A stretch of DNA of 41,456 bases from Blattamonas nauphoetae (lineage: Eukaryota; Preaxostyla; Oxymonadida): contig JARBJD010000490.1 of NCBI GenBank assembly GCA_033064195.1, positions 1 to 41,456 on the forward strand. Reading direction: 5' to 3'. Below are positions 9,640 through 20,647 of this stretch, in pieces. Within the stretch, counting starts at the first letter, position 1. Each line of letters starts with the position of its first letter. The position numbers and the translations under genes were made by a program. The notes beneath the pieces were generated by a model. That model saw nothing but the letters and a program-made list of their open reading frames with translations, did no database searches and had not been told where the DNA came from.

Positions 9640-11252
9640 TGTGTCACTTGCCTTTCTCCCAACACAGAGCTCGGTCGATATCAACCGCTCCGTCTTAGCC
9701 ATAGGGTCTACTGGAATCATTATCATCCCTTCCACCACATCACGCTCCACACTCTTCTTGTCAGACTGTGGAATCACATCATTCATCAAATGCACATCAA
9801 CCCAGATCCGCTATCTTTCAATCCTCAAAATCACATGAAATATGTATATTCCAACGAGTGGGGACTATTTCCATCGTTGGGTGCAACATTACGACTCCAG
9901 AAGAGGACAACACAGTCGACAACTTCGAGAGACGGACTCGAATCAACAGCCATCTCCAAGGAAAACGCAGATCGCCAAAAACAGGCCACGCCAAGTCTCA
10001 TGTGCCTCAAATTCAATTTGAGACAACGATCATCTCAGTGTTCTGCACGAAGGAAGTGGAGACGAAAACATGCTCGTTCGACAGGATCTGGGGAGGATAT
10101 GTCAAAGCTATCAACGTTGCTAACATGTCAATTGGGTCATCGACCTTCCACAGCAATGTGCTGCACCTTTCACCTTGACTTCTCTCCGAAAGATCCAACA
10201 GACTTTGATGACCGCTTGTCTGGGTTTGGGTGCAGTGTCAACGCAGAAAGAGTGGAGCACGTTGAAATGAACGGCTTAAAGTCAGTGAATAATACAGCAG
10301 AGATGAACTTCCAGCCAAGGTACTCATGCTATCGTGCCTTCTCTTTCATTCCCATGAAGCTCCTCTCAAGTGACTGTGTTGCCTCTAACTTCTTCTTGAA
10401 GGATGTAGGATCGATCGAAATGAGTTTCAGCCATCCATCGATCCAGCCCGCGCAAACAGCCCCAGCCGCTCATCCAACGGAGAGAGGTGTCATCGGCATC
10501 TCTACAACAGTGACGGTGTGCTCCAAATTTGTAAGATTCGACTAGTACTGCTCCAGCAGGAATGTGGGAGGGATATGATCAGACTAGTCTTTCCAGATTG
10601 ATGGTGTCTCCACAAACAAGTCTTCGTGATTGGAGGAAGGATGATGAAGGACCACTGTCATCGAAACAGGAAAACAAGGCTCCAAAGCAAATCGACTCTG
10701 ACTATCTCCAGACTCGAGATATGTTTCTGCCACGCTTCGGATGAAGGAGAGATTAGACTGTCGATGTTTGGAGAAACAGCTGCGGGTGACGTAGTCGGCT
10801 CCATCGTTCTGGAGCAGTGCACCCTGAAGTCGAACCACGCACTGTTTGGAGGCAGACTCTTCGCTTGCACTTCGTTAGAGACGCCGTTGTCGCTGATTTC
10901 ATCAGATGAAATGGATTGCGAGAAAGTCTCCACGTTCAACCAAAATCATCTCAATAACATCACACCTGAAGGAACAAGGCCAGCCCTTCTTGTCACTCAC
11001 GAATCACCCGAAACAGGACTCGAAGGGGACTCGCGGTTTGTCTTCATCACACACAACTTCATTCTCTCCAACTCAGTGTCAGGCCACCAATTCGGTCTCT
11101 CTGGTGGAGTTATCAATGTTGCTTCCTACTTCGCGACAAACTCGCTCCAATCATCTCAAGTGGTTCTCTCCGAGAATGCCATCGACAGAAGCAAAAATGC
11201 ATTGCATTTGAAGACACGGGCACCCTCCCAAAGATGGTCCCTCAGCCGATGA
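9640..11252 (+). pseudogene. Broken host-like surface-protein fragment carried inside the hAT element
   Basis: Coding-like sequence in shifting + frames: RSTLFLSDCGITSFI (about 9740-9790), GTISIVGCNITTPEE (about 9865-9910), ANMSIGSSTFHSN (about 10120-10160), GSIVLEQCTLKSNHALFGG (about 10795-10850) and GHQFGLSGGVINVAS (about 11080-11130). The short strand-turn pattern and the S-x-C/D-C-x-I phrases resemble beta-helix surface proteins of the same general kind as the gene at 1.9-9.0 kb, but not the same subfamily. Several frame changes and stops make it a pseudogene fragment. It lies wholly inside the hAT ends, so it was probably picked up by the transposon. Homology is judged by style only and needs a search. 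Confidence 0.45.
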
Positions 11253-11609
11253 GAAACGAATAGCCAATCGAACAGTACATCCTAGCAAGGGTTCAAAAGG
11301 TAAAAAGCGAAGAGGAAATGATTGTGTCGGTAGATAACCACACAACTCTTGTGGGATTTGGGGATAAGCCTCAAAAAATACTCTTCCTGTTTGCGAGTGC
11401 AGATGTGATCGTGTGGGAGTCTTTAGGGAGTGTCAATACTTCATAAACCAAGTTTTTTTTACCTCACCAAAACTCTGGTCAACAAAACACGTCAAAGTTA
11501 GAAAACAAGATGGTGAATGATAATGATTATCGTCTCCAGGAATGGAACCAGTGGCTACACGGTGTGAAACTTAAGGACTTGCCTCAGACACTTTGAACTA
11601 CCCAATGAT

Positions 11610-13731
11610 TCACTTGCTGTGAAATGCCACGGCCAGCTCATGGAGTATCTGCTCAGGTCGCATCCTTCTGCGGGAAGGAGAGAATGTTCTCTTGATATGC
11701 GAGAAATATCTCTCACATTCAATTTCCGACGCGACCATAGCTCCCATTGTGAGCGCACAGTCACAGAGAGCTTCAGCTTTTGAATAATCCCGATATTGTC
11801 TCCAAAACGTCTGAAATCTGTCAACTGTAATCTTTTCCGAGTGTGCCTCTTCATGATTGAGCCATACATCAAATTCCTCTGCCAAACTTGCGGGAATTGT
11901 CCGAAATACAGAGTGTGCAGTCATAGTGAATCCATCATAAATTTCTGTGTGGAAGGACCGAAGATTCGATAACAGAACAAGACTAGGAGAATGTGGAAGT
12001 TCATCTGGCAGAACTTCTTCTGATTGAGAATCGTCACCCAATGTTGCAATGCTAGGGATTTGAAACCCAGTTTTGACTGCCCTCATGTGTCGTTGAGGAG
12101 GTGAGTAGACAATTTCTGAGATGAGAGTGCCGAATAGTGCTTTTCTGTTCTGAGTGATTGGATGGTGCGAAGGTGGACGGATGGGGGAAACATGAGTTGA
12201 TAGTGAGGGATTAGACGAAGATTGCGGATTTTGACCGGACAGTCCCGTATTGATGACACTTTGAGTGGCTTGTGGAATCTGAGGTTCCGGTGTTGCCTCA
12301 ATCGAGTGTTTTGGTCGTGGATACGTGAACATGGTCATGGAGAGTTGACCTGTTCGTGGAATATAGAGAGATGAGAGTGGATGAAGTGGAAGAAGCTGTG
12401 GAAGAGAGGTGGCGATGGTGTGTGTTTGTTCCTTGCTAACTTTCGTCGCCGATGGGACAGGAGCATCAAAAAGGACATCAGAGATGGGATCTTCTCCGGA
12501 ATGGGCTCGTTTGGTTGGGAGGATGGGGGCATGTCACAAATCTCTGGAGAGGTGGATTTCAGCACTTGTGCATCACGTTCTTTCTTTTCTCCCTTCGTGC
12601 AGCTCGTCCTCTCATTTCAATATCAGATAGTGTCTCCTGATCGTCTTCGCACAGATCAATCCATTCGGGTTCTGTGTCTATCTCGTCAAAGACGAGGTCA
12701 AGCGGTGTAAAGGGACTTGGTACGTCGAGGGAGGAGCTGAGAATGGAACAGTCGGTGTGGTAGGAATCTCGTCCTTCCCTTGTCAGAGAGTAGGAGAATA
12801 GCATCAGTGATGAAGTTGAATTGCAGAAGAATCGTAAAAAGAGACAGTCAATGACAACATCACCAATCTCTTTCCATCGAGTCGGTGAGTCTGCAAGGTT
12901 CTGTAAAATTGTCTGCATTGTCCGGACAACGATTGGAAACACATTGGAAATGACACAGGATCGCTCTCCGAACTTTTTCTTCATTTGATACAGTGGCTGC
13001 AAGATTTTTTGAATTTCTGAAATTTCCTTAAAGAATTGAACTTCAGAATCTGATAGAGTCGGAAAGGCTGTGTAGTGAGCAGAGTACCATGAGACTGGCC
13101 GGATCTCATCCAGCCATCGAGTTGGGGAGAAAGTTGGTGGGGATGAACCGATTTGTTTCGATACATTCGGAGGAAATACACGTGTGCAGTTGTGGAGAGT
13201 CTCCAATATGATTTTGAGGTGAGGTGAGAATAGCTTAGCGTCAGTCCACGCAAGGTCCAATAGGTGATTGTGGCATCGGCCAACCAGAGGTGTCGATGTT
13301 TGTTTGACAGTTTGTTGGAGCGCTTCTGGTTGAGGAGTTCGGTCAATTTGATCCACAATTCTGAGCCCATTTTGGAGAGCAATCGCATTGTCAGCAACAA
13401 ATCCAATAACTTTGATCCCATGTTTGATTAGAATAGCTGAACTCTCCGCGGCAAAATTGGCATAGAACAAGGCATTCATATCATCTTCCGCATTAGATGT
13501 GTGGATAAGTAGAGGCTCAAAAGTTGTCTGAGGGGCCACAAAAATCGCGAGGAGAAAATGAAGAGGCCCAACTTTTCCACCATCAATCACAACGCTTCCA
13601 CAAAGACCGCGTCTTGCCGTCAGTGCATCAAGAATAACTTTTTGTCCAAATTTACCTAATCTGTCCTGAATGCGGCGTCGATTCAGCGTTTTTGCAGAGA
13701 CTGATTTCTTGGTGGTTTGACCGTTTTCCAA
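11610..13731 (-). pseudogene. hAT transposase, decayed
   Basis: Two main minus-strand frames, 12559-13731 and 11610-12338, with a short frame between them. The right part carries the RNase H-like core: a VVIDGGKVGPLHFL strand, VADNAIALQNGL (the conserved D-N region), RCHNHLLDLAW (the C/H motif of the insertion region) and a TRW motif. The left part ends with a typical hAT C-terminal dimerisation domain (ALTMGAMVASEIECERYFSH and an SPSRRRMRPEQI segment). The order matches a hAT transposase read from right to left. At least two frame changes separate the pieces; unspliced introns are an alternative, but I see no clear splice pair. It lies between the hAT ends 9449 and 14510. Confidence 0.85.
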
Positions 13732-13737
13732 CTTGGA

Positions 13738-14152
13738 TTAGTTCGTTTGCCAGGTCTCGAAAGTCATCAGAACCTGCTGCATTGTACGAAACAGTGTGCC
13801 GTGAACAGAATTTGTACAGTTTATGTTCAAACTGTGTGAACTTATCATCAACTGCAATTTGTTGTTGTTTTCAGGATTCTTGTTTTTATATTGATGAATA
13901 TGACGAGGATCCCAAGTGCTTTTCTTGATATATACCGACAAATCCCCCCACTGTCGTCCACGTGTCTGCATAGAAACAAAATGCGTCCCTTCTGGAAGGA
14001 GCTTTCGTTTTGATGTATCTTGCTCGCACCGCAATGGCTGAAGGAACAGAATTTTGCTTTTCAATCACTTCCTGATATTCAAATATTGTGTTCCCATCCA
14101 ATTCTAAAATGAACTGAAGTGAAAAGAAAACACAGACTGAACCACGGTCCAT
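13738..14152 (-). pseudogene. Possible N-terminal part of the hAT transposase
   Basis: Two overlapping minus-strand frames (13738-14064 and 13886-14152) lie just upstream of the main transposase frame and within the hAT ends. One contains FYADTWTTVGGFVGIY, which resembles the D-x-W-T strand at the start of the hAT catalytic core. A recognisable BED zinc finger is not visible. It is probably a broken N-terminal region. Confidence 0.4.
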
Positions 14153-14547
14153 TCGATGATTCGTTCATTCAACGAAGGTTGGATCTCCGCGATCACTATT
14201 TCAGTGAGATCCGAGAAATGACTTAGATCAATTGCCCATACCTGTTTTTTCTGATCAAATGAGTCATGAAAGTCTGAAAATAAGAGTGAAATCATGTGAT
14301 TGATCTGACGATAATTCCTAAATTTCATTTCAAGAAGAAAATACACTGACACTCACGTCATTGACTCGAATTTCAATTTCCCCTCGATCCCTTTCGGAGA
14401 AATGGTAACTCTAAATTATGGGTTCCGGAATTTCTCCGGTCAGTGACCGTCAGTACTTTTCGGTGAAAACTGACCGGTCAGTGCCGGTCAGCCAAGCCTA
14501 ACGTCTTTTGTCAACAAAGTGATGAAAAATGATTAAGATGAGAGAAA

Positions 14548-14969
14548 TGTGGAAAAATTTTTGAAAACTTGGGAGCGTACCCCAGCTCCGAAAAAGGAAG
14601 TATCTCGATTTTTTTGAGAACTTTGTGAATGAGGAGGACTCTGACTACATAAATCTGTGTTTGTTTTCGGATAGATCATACATCAAAAAAAGTGGTGAAA
14701 ATTCGATCTAGGTTACAAAACTGATTTTTATTAGAAACTTTCAATATATTGTTCCTTTTTATTCAGAATAAATCCACAGATCCCTCAATAGAATGACTAG
14801 AGAGTGAGAAAATAAGAAGAGAAAAAAGTGTGGTATTTCCTCTAGAGGCACCAAATCAAGTCATCAACCACCGAATGATGCTCATTCACAACGAATTATC
14901 CACCAGACAAATTTTTTTTGTAAGTGGTACGGGGGCTTGCTGTCCCAAGTTTTCAAAAATTTTTCCACA
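14548..14969. repeat. Inverted repeat pair, 27 bp perfect arms
   Basis: The arm at 14548-14574 (TGTGGAAAAATTTTTGAAAA then CTTGGGA) is exactly complementary to 14943-14969, about 370 bp apart. Similarity extends loosely inward to GTACCCC / GTACGGGGG. It may be a short foldback element, or the facing ends of two neighbouring transposons. No gene lies between the arms. It starts about 30 bp right of the hAT duplication and ends just left of the mariner transposase. Confidence 0.6.
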
Positions 14970-14988
14970 AATGAAACATAAATCAAAA

Positions 14989-16023
14989 TTAAATCTCAAC
15001 CGAGTTTCCTTCCCTATCTATGCACAGCTGACAACGATGAATCACATTTACGCATGCTCGAACTATCTCATCCTGTGCGAGATCCCTGATTGCTTCGGTT
15101 ATGAGCACCTTCAGTTGGTCAACAGTTCGAGGATCAGCCGGAAAGACCCTTTCAGCGATTCCACTCCACAGCCAGAAGACACAAGGTGTGAGGTCTGGAC
15201 TTCTGGCTGGCCATAGATTCTGACCGTTCTTTCCGATCCAACAATTTCCTAGCTTGGATTGGAGAAAGTCGACGGTGTCACGCGCTGTATGGGCTGGGGC
15301 GCCGTCTTGCATGAACCAGGTCACCCCAGTTGGATCCATTTCACTTCGGACTGGGAAGAAGGCAGTTGACAGCATCTCTCTATACTTTTCAGCAGTCATA
15401 GTCCCTTCATAAAAAACAGGGCCGACTATCCCCAAAGCGGAAACAGCGCACCAAACATTGACGCCGAGTTTGGAGTGAGGAATTTCCACATGGTAGTGTG
15501 GATTCTCGGTTGCGTAGTAATATGAATTGTGTGTATTATTTGTTTGATCGAGAGAGAATTTTGATTCGTCTGTGAACTATATTCGGTCAATGAATGTGGG
15601 ATCATGTCCGTGCTCCCGTATCATCTATTCTGCAAAGCTGCGCCGCTCGACGTAGTCCTGATCAAAAAGCCAATGCGTATGTTGAAGGCGATAGGCTTTT
15701 AATCCGACCTGATCAACGATCTTCCGAAGAGATGTTCGAGGGATCATCAAGTCTTGTGTAGATTGCCGTACAGAACGTGTTGGTTGAAGGCGGAAGTGAT
15801 CTCTCACACGATCCTGATTCTCAGGAGTCGATACTGTGATTGGCCGACCGGATCGGGGCAGATCCGCGACAGTACCAGTCTCCTCGAACCTTCTGATCAA
15901 GTTCTTAATTGTCTCTGTGCATGGCGGATCAGGTCCTTCCCAGTGCTGAATAACGGCTGCCACGTTCTGATCGCGTTAAAATTTTTGAACGATACGAATC
16001 CTGTCCGCAGTTGTCCGCCGCAT
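14989..16023 (-). pseudogene. Tc1/mariner transposase (DD41D-like), inactivated
   Basis: One minus-strand frame of 345 codons from an ATG at 16023, interrupted by three in-frame stops (one TAA near the N-terminus, two TAG near 15626 and 15580). The N-terminal part has a helix-turn-helix pair with the GRP linker (LPRSGRPITV). The core shows FTDESKFSLDQ (first Asp), FMQDGAPAHTA (second Asp) and WPARSPDLTPCVFWLW. The family has Asp where Val (GTC) now stands after PC, 42 positions after the second Asp, so the spacing is DD41D-like and the third catalytic Asp is lost. Both TAG codons fall where Trp (TGG) would fit. Length is normal for the family. Confidence 0.9.
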
Positions 16024-16179
16024 CGAAATCTCGTCGTTCGTCTACAGTGATCGTGTCATCGAGAAGTCCTAAGTTGCGAAGAATAGGCAAATATTAATCA
16101 TCAAAATCGTTGGATAAAAGCAGATACATGAACGAATTGTGATTCAAAATTGAGAAGAAAAATCGATCAACCCATCGGA

Positions 16180-16205
16180 TCAGACAACTTTTCGCCCACC
16201 CTGTA
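16180..16205. repeat. Probable right terminus of the Tc1/mariner element
   Basis: The sequence CAACTTTTCGCCCACCCTG followed by TA resembles a Tc1/mariner terminal repeat (inward CAGGGTGGGCGAAAAGTTG) next to a TA target. It lies about 160 bp beyond the start codon of the transposase at 14989-16023, the expected position. I could not find a clear partner on the left side, so the left end is decayed or lost. Confidence 0.5.
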
Positions 16206-17120
16206 GACACTTTGGGTTGATCAACCTTATCTTCTTCAATCGGAGCTTTAACGTGTTTCAATTGTCTTCCATCACATTTTTCGACTCATTCAACCACTGG
16301 TGATTAATAAGATCTCTTAGCTGGATATATCCTGACTAAAATGAGTTATGATCCTCATCTCACTTTTACACAATGTAGAACTGATAAAATTGAGAGACAT
16401 AAACCAACGCCAGAAAACAGCGGCTCCCAACGGACTTGGAGCAAATTCAGGGATGGAAAAGGCTTTGAACATCTTTCTTCAATCACTTCACTCGATTTCA
16501 TTCCTGAAAAATGTTTCCGGTTTTTGCGAAAAAAGAAACTGCTGTCTAAATTGTCAAATTTTTGCCCATTTGGGTACTTTTAACTGAGTTGTCCACAAAC
16601 TTGTTTTAAGGGTTGATCATTTTTCCATCAATTTTTCCCTCTTTGACTAAATCACATATTTGGGTAATTCTCTTTGAGATGTCCACCTACTTTTTTAAAG
16701 GTTGATCTTGACCTGAAACCTGTTAACTCTTTGACGAAATCGCAAAACAATCACTGAGTTGAAGACGTGGATTGAATAAAAGCTGTTTCCACCTCCTATT
16801 TCCGTTATCGAACCTCAATTTAAAAGAAGAGACAATTGGCAAAAATCGAATCCGTGTTGAAGAAAAACTCCAAGTACTTTTCACCTCACCTTAAATCCTG
16901 ATTTATCCCTCTTTTTCTCAAAATCAATGTTTCAGGGGTTCTCTATAGTGCTACTGGACCAAGGTGACATTTCAAAAAAATACCCATATATCATTTCGTT
17001 GAAGGCATTGATTGAATCGTTGCCTCTTGACACTCTAATTAATGTTCAGCATCGACCATTCTAACGAAGACATGATTGACAAAGACAAGATCTAGGACGA
17101 AAAACCGAGTAATATTTTCC
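16206..17120. repeat. Non-coding stretch with a 90-bp direct duplication
   Basis: No supported gene. A diverged direct repeat of about 90 bp occurs at 16569-16657 and 16658-16750: both copies start ATTTGGGTA, continue through a GTTGTCCAC or GATGTCCAC core and GGTTGATC, and end with CTCTTTGAC. A 12-bp perfect palindrome GGTTGATCAACC lies at 16215-16226. GGGTTGATC occurs at 16214 and 16610, and its complement at 16165. Confidence 0.55.
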
Positions 17121-17126
17121 TCCATC

Positions 17127-17830
17127 TCACATAAAATCTTGTTGAATTTTCATCTTCCAAATGCCAAAAACTCCTCGATCACACGGTTGGGTGAAGTGGG
17201 ACTCAAGAAGGATTCGAACTTCGTCAGTACCGTGAACCTTGAGTCCATCCATGATCAGCACAGCCTTTTGATCGGGAAGTTTCAATGCAGCTCGCCGATG
17301 GTATCTTGTCTGAACAAGGATTCGTTCGATCCACTGGGTGAAGAGATCGGAGTCGACCCATTGAGACATTGACTGATAAACTAAACAGTCACGGCCATGG
17401 ACAACCCCAATTTAAGCCATCATCATCACATCTATTGATCAACCAATCACAAAGAATGGGATCTCACAAGACCCATCCAAACAGATGCAAGGGAGAAGTG
17501 GAATCGCTTTTTCAGACCTAGTGACAGGGATGTGATTTGTCGACTGAGTTTGGGCTGGAATCAAACATTTTTGTGTCGAACAATCTTCCCATGAATGATA
17601 CTGGCTCTCATCTGTGTGGAAGATGAAAGACCAGGGAATTTCGTCGAAAACTTTCGATATCTCAACATCATGTCGTTCAATATCCGCTGGGTTCGCTCTC
17701 ATGCGGTGTGTTTCTCGGGGTTTGAACCGTTCGTGTTTGACCTGTTCGTGGTGGCGGCGTAGCAATCATTTGTGGAAGAAACTCTCCCATTTGAAGTATT
17801 GGCAAAGTTCTTTACAATTTCCAAAAAAAA
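17127..17830 (-). pseudogene. pogo/jerky-like DDE_1 transposase, decayed
   Basis: A single minus-strand frame with several in-frame stops (two between 17370 and 17438, one near 17766). From the right: a RHHEQVKHERFKPRE segment, then NPADIERHDVEISKVF, IFHTDESQYHSW (first catalytic Asp region) and LDGSCEIPFFVIG; after the stops, QKAVLIMDGLKVH (second Asp) and QPCDRGVFGIWKMK (the QP-x-D motif with third Asp). The order and motifs match the DDE_1 family of pogo/Tigger/jerky transposases. The loop before QPCD is shorter than usual, suggesting an internal deletion. The N-terminal helix-turn-helix is not seen. Confidence 0.8.
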
Positions 17831-19017
17831 CAATTGGTTCAACAATTCGAAAGCATAGATTTCAAAATCGGTTCACAGGTTGTGAAGATATGATGAGAAC
17901 GAATGAAAAAAGTGGTAGAAAAGTTGTATTTTGAGGATTTTTTGGGATAGCGTGGGAGGACATTTCTAAAATTGTATTTTTTTGACCAAAAGTGATTTTT
18001 TTAGAAAAAAGCACTAATTGTTGACGTGGAACTAATTGGTGACGCCAATATTAATCTCGATGTGATCCAGATCAACCCATAATTTGGTGATGTGGAAATC
18101 CCCAACAAAAATCTCCCAATTCTCCTATAGTCTTCACAGTCCCCTGCTCAAGAGCGGGGGGCTGTGAATACGAATCGTCATTGTGAAAAAGGGTCTGGAA
18201 AAGGATCGGAGAACTTACAGTTTTTCCGATGATCGAGATCTCCGTTCAGAGAAGAAAATGCGATGTATTACATGTTCTAAAAGACTTTTCTGACTGTTTT
18301 ATTGAAAATTAATGGACATTTGGCTATTTTTTGATGATAGAAGATATACGAAGGGATGAAAATAGCAGTGTCAGTCAGTGACATTTCATTGACGTGAGCA
18401 GTTTTCTCAATCTAAAGGGTATTCTAGAAACCAAAAGTTGAAAAATATCATAGAGTGAAGTGTGAACAATGTGTGGTCACAACAATGCGGTCATAGTTCA
18501 TCATAATTGTCGAGAAAAAGGCTCGCCTCTGTGTTTTTTGACGACCGTCAGTGACATGACTTGGTCAGTTTTGTGAATCTTTATTGATCTTTTTTTATCT
18601 TCACATTATTCATTCTTTCACTTCATTCACACTCATTTTGCCTGAGCTTTGTCTCTCATCCAGTGAATATCTCTCAAATCAGAGAATAAGCAATACTTCA
18701 ACATTTCACTGTTGATGGATTACGTGTCGAATAGACAACTCCTTTCCTTCTCAACTGTCAAAATCAGCATCTCACAAGCGAAATTGGATCTAATGAAAAA
18801 TGGTGAGATGTGGCTTTTGTTCTGACGGATAATGGGAAGACGACGAAAAACCCGAAAAGATGTGAGCACTACATAGACAAAAGTGAATTTCTGAACAATA
18901 ATTCAGCAATGCACAAAATGGAGTCAACATCTGCACATGTTGTCCGGTTGTGAACTGAACAGAATAGGAAAATTGAGGAAAGACTTCTTCGAATTGGGTG
19001 AGGATTTTTGAAATCAG
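17831..19017. other. Non-coding region
   Basis: AT-rich, no supported gene on either strand. It holds the hairpin at 18133-18168, a GATCAACCC motif at 18070-18078, and a phrase GGTTCACAGGTTGTGAAG near 17870 that reappears almost unchanged near 29025. Confidence 0.5.
18133..18168. repeat. 36-bp imperfect hairpin
   Basis: TTCACAG at 18133-18139 pairs with CTGTGAA at 18162-18168. Inside it, CCCC pairs with GGGG and GCT with AGC, leaving a CAAG loop. It could be a decayed transposon end or a cruciform-forming site. No gene is next to it. Confidence 0.5.
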
Positions 19018-19330
19018 AAAAAAGTTCGAATACCCTTCTTCGAATCTCGTCTCATCACACAGCTAAGACATACATTGTCTATTCTCAATGGCTCGTTGGA
19101 GACACCATTCGAAGTGGGTCACAATTTTAGACATCATAAAAGAGTTCGAGGACTCGAATTGCACAACGAGAGAAATCCCTTGTGTTCGAGTCAAGTCTGG
19201 TTTCACGAGAACGATGTCGAATGGTGTCTCGAAAGAATCAGTGAGAATGGACATTGTCTTTCTCAACAGTCTGCTGAAACGAGATTCAAAGATGGTCGGT
19301 CAAACTTGTTTGTGATGTCATAAATTTCGA
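19018..19330. mobile_element. Short inverted-repeat element (R family), about 313 bp
   Basis: The left arm (from about 19022, AAAAGTTCGAATACCCTTC) and right arm (to about 19330) are diverged inverted copies of a unit of about 110 bp with the core GAATGGTGTCT. The arms nearly meet, so it is a MITE-like foldback element. The same unit occurs at 19702-19842 and 20879-21019, where it ends a longer element. Open frames across it are short and probably not genes. Confidence 0.6.
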
Positions 19331-19333
19331 CCC

Positions 19334-19705
19334 TTATGGGTGATTCAGCTCACTTCTGTCAGCTGGGTTGATCGCCCAAACTGGTGGCTCTGCTGGCAAA
19401 TCCGCTGTTCCATTCACACTGTCCGGAGGAAAGATAGCAGCTTCGCGGAACGAAGCCTCAATCGTACTTGGATCCAGGGATCGTCTGAGGTTGATTTTAA
19501 AGTTAGCAGTAACAAAATGATCCAAAGGTTGAACTCGACATGAAGTTTGTGATGGCGGCATCACTTTAAAGATCCAAAAAGCTAGCACAAACTTAATGAT
19601 GTCTGGAGAAAGATGTATACTAGCAGAGTCCATTTGGAGGACAACGGGAACAGAGCCGATGCGAAGAAGTTCTCGGCGATATGAGTCAGAATCGTTGACA
19701 TCCAA
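19334..19705 (-). pseudogene. DDE_1 transposase C-terminal fragment
   Basis: A minus-strand frame with SVPVVLQMDSASIHLSPDI (catalytic Asp and the S-x-H pattern), KVMPPSQTSCRVQPLDHFV (lower-case P-x-x-S...QPLD motif with the last catalytic Asp) and FKINLRRSL. This is the C-terminal half of a pogo-like DDE_1 transposase. Its right end is cut at about 19702 by the arm of an R-family element. It is clearly distinct from the copy at 17127-17830. A helix-turn-helix piece at 20059-20274 on the same strand could have belonged to the same or a related gene. Confidence 0.75.
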
Positions 19706-20058
19706 AAAAGTTCGAATACAATTCTTCGACTCTCATCTCATCACACAGCCGAAACAGACAATGTCCATTGTCAACGATTCGTTGGAGACACCATTCACAA
19801 TCATTCTCGTGAAACTTGACATAGCACTAACAATAGGGTTTATCGTTGTTGAAATGGTCCAAGGACTGCGCGGTTGGTGTGGCGAGCTCCAGCGATGAAA
19901 GCTCTCGCGGGCGAGAGAGGAAAAGTACATCATGTGAAACAGGACGCTTTTCTTCTTCGTCTCAGTTGGACACAACGATTATATCGTTCACCTAATGTGA
20001 AAATAAAAAGGTACCAATGGCATACAAGCCTGTTCACGTCACTCCGGTGAAGCACCTC

Positions 20059-20274
20059 TTATCTTCCCAATTTTTTGATGATCTGGTTCGTCAGTTGGTC
20101 TAATTCCTCGGGAGTCAGACGGCCAGGATGTCCTGGACGTCCTCGTTGTTGACTGTGAAGCATTCTCTGCTTTGCTGAATAGAACACGCTGTTTGTGACG
20201 AAGCCAATATCAATGATGTTTCTTGCAGGGATCTGCTCGCTCGAGACGAACCTTCGGCAGTAACTGGAACCCAT
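20059..20274 (-). pseudogene. pogo-like transposase N-terminal fragment
   Basis: A 71-codon minus-strand frame from an ATG: PARNIIDIGFVTNSVFY, then QQRGRPGHPGRLTPEELDQL. A GRPG-type basic link followed by LTPEE...L is typical of the N-terminal DNA-binding part of pogo-like transposases. It stops after KKLGR. The following minus-strand sequence is not recognisable as the catalytic domain, so this is a truncated relic inside the R-family element. Confidence 0.5.
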
Positions 20275-20464
20275 TTTTCATCAATTCTCATACGTTATGA
20301 ACACCGTTTTTCTCTTGAATTGTTTATGTCTCTTGAGTTCTTTGCTGACTATCGAGACAACTGGGAAATACTGACACTAGGAAGCACAATACTAAAAAAA
20401 CTGTTCCACCATTTCTCTTTAAATCCTGTTTTCTTGTGATTTTTCAAAAAATCAACATCTGACG

Positions 20465-20647
20465 ATGTCTGTGGAGTGTTTTGTTCTATGTCTCCTCTCA
20501 CTACTCACGGTGTCCACAACCTTCGACATTCTCACAGAAATCACCGTCATTCTCATCGTTTTTGGGAATCCCTTCGGAGAAGGTGTATTTTCACATTCAT
20601 GTGACGAGGACAAAGTCTTCTGGAAACCTCTCGTGCAGAAGAAGTAA
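20465..20647 (+). CDS. Small hypothetical protein with hydrophobic N-terminus
   Basis: 60 codons starting MSVECFVLCLLSLLTVSTTF, which looks like a signal peptide or membrane helix, followed by a short charged tail ending QKK. The frame lies between the helix-turn-helix relic and the right arm of the R-family element. Nothing identifies it, and a chance frame is as likely as a gene. Confidence 0.15.
   Translation: MSVECFVLCLLSLLTVSTTFDILTEITVILIVFGNPFGEGVFSHSCDEDKVFWKPLVQKK

Larger units (their letters stand above)
9449..14510 (-). mobile_element. hAT transposon with intact ends
   Basis: Perfect 17-bp terminal inverted repeats TAGGCTTGGCTGACCGG at 9449-9465 and (complement) 14494-14510, flanked by an exact 8-bp duplication ACGTCTTT (9441-9448 and 14511-14518), which is the hallmark of hAT elements. 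Further CCGGTCAGTG-type subterminal repeats lie near both ends, as hAT transposases usually require. The transposase lies on the minus strand at 11610-13731 and possibly further right. About 2 kb between the left end and the transposase is cargo (9640-11252). Matching ends and duplication imply a fairly recent insertion, although the transposase frame is broken in about two or three places. Confidence 0.93.

Noticed and set aside
19075-19323. Overlapping short frames in the 313-bp MITE
   Set aside because: They are translations of inverted repeat arms, equally open on both strands.
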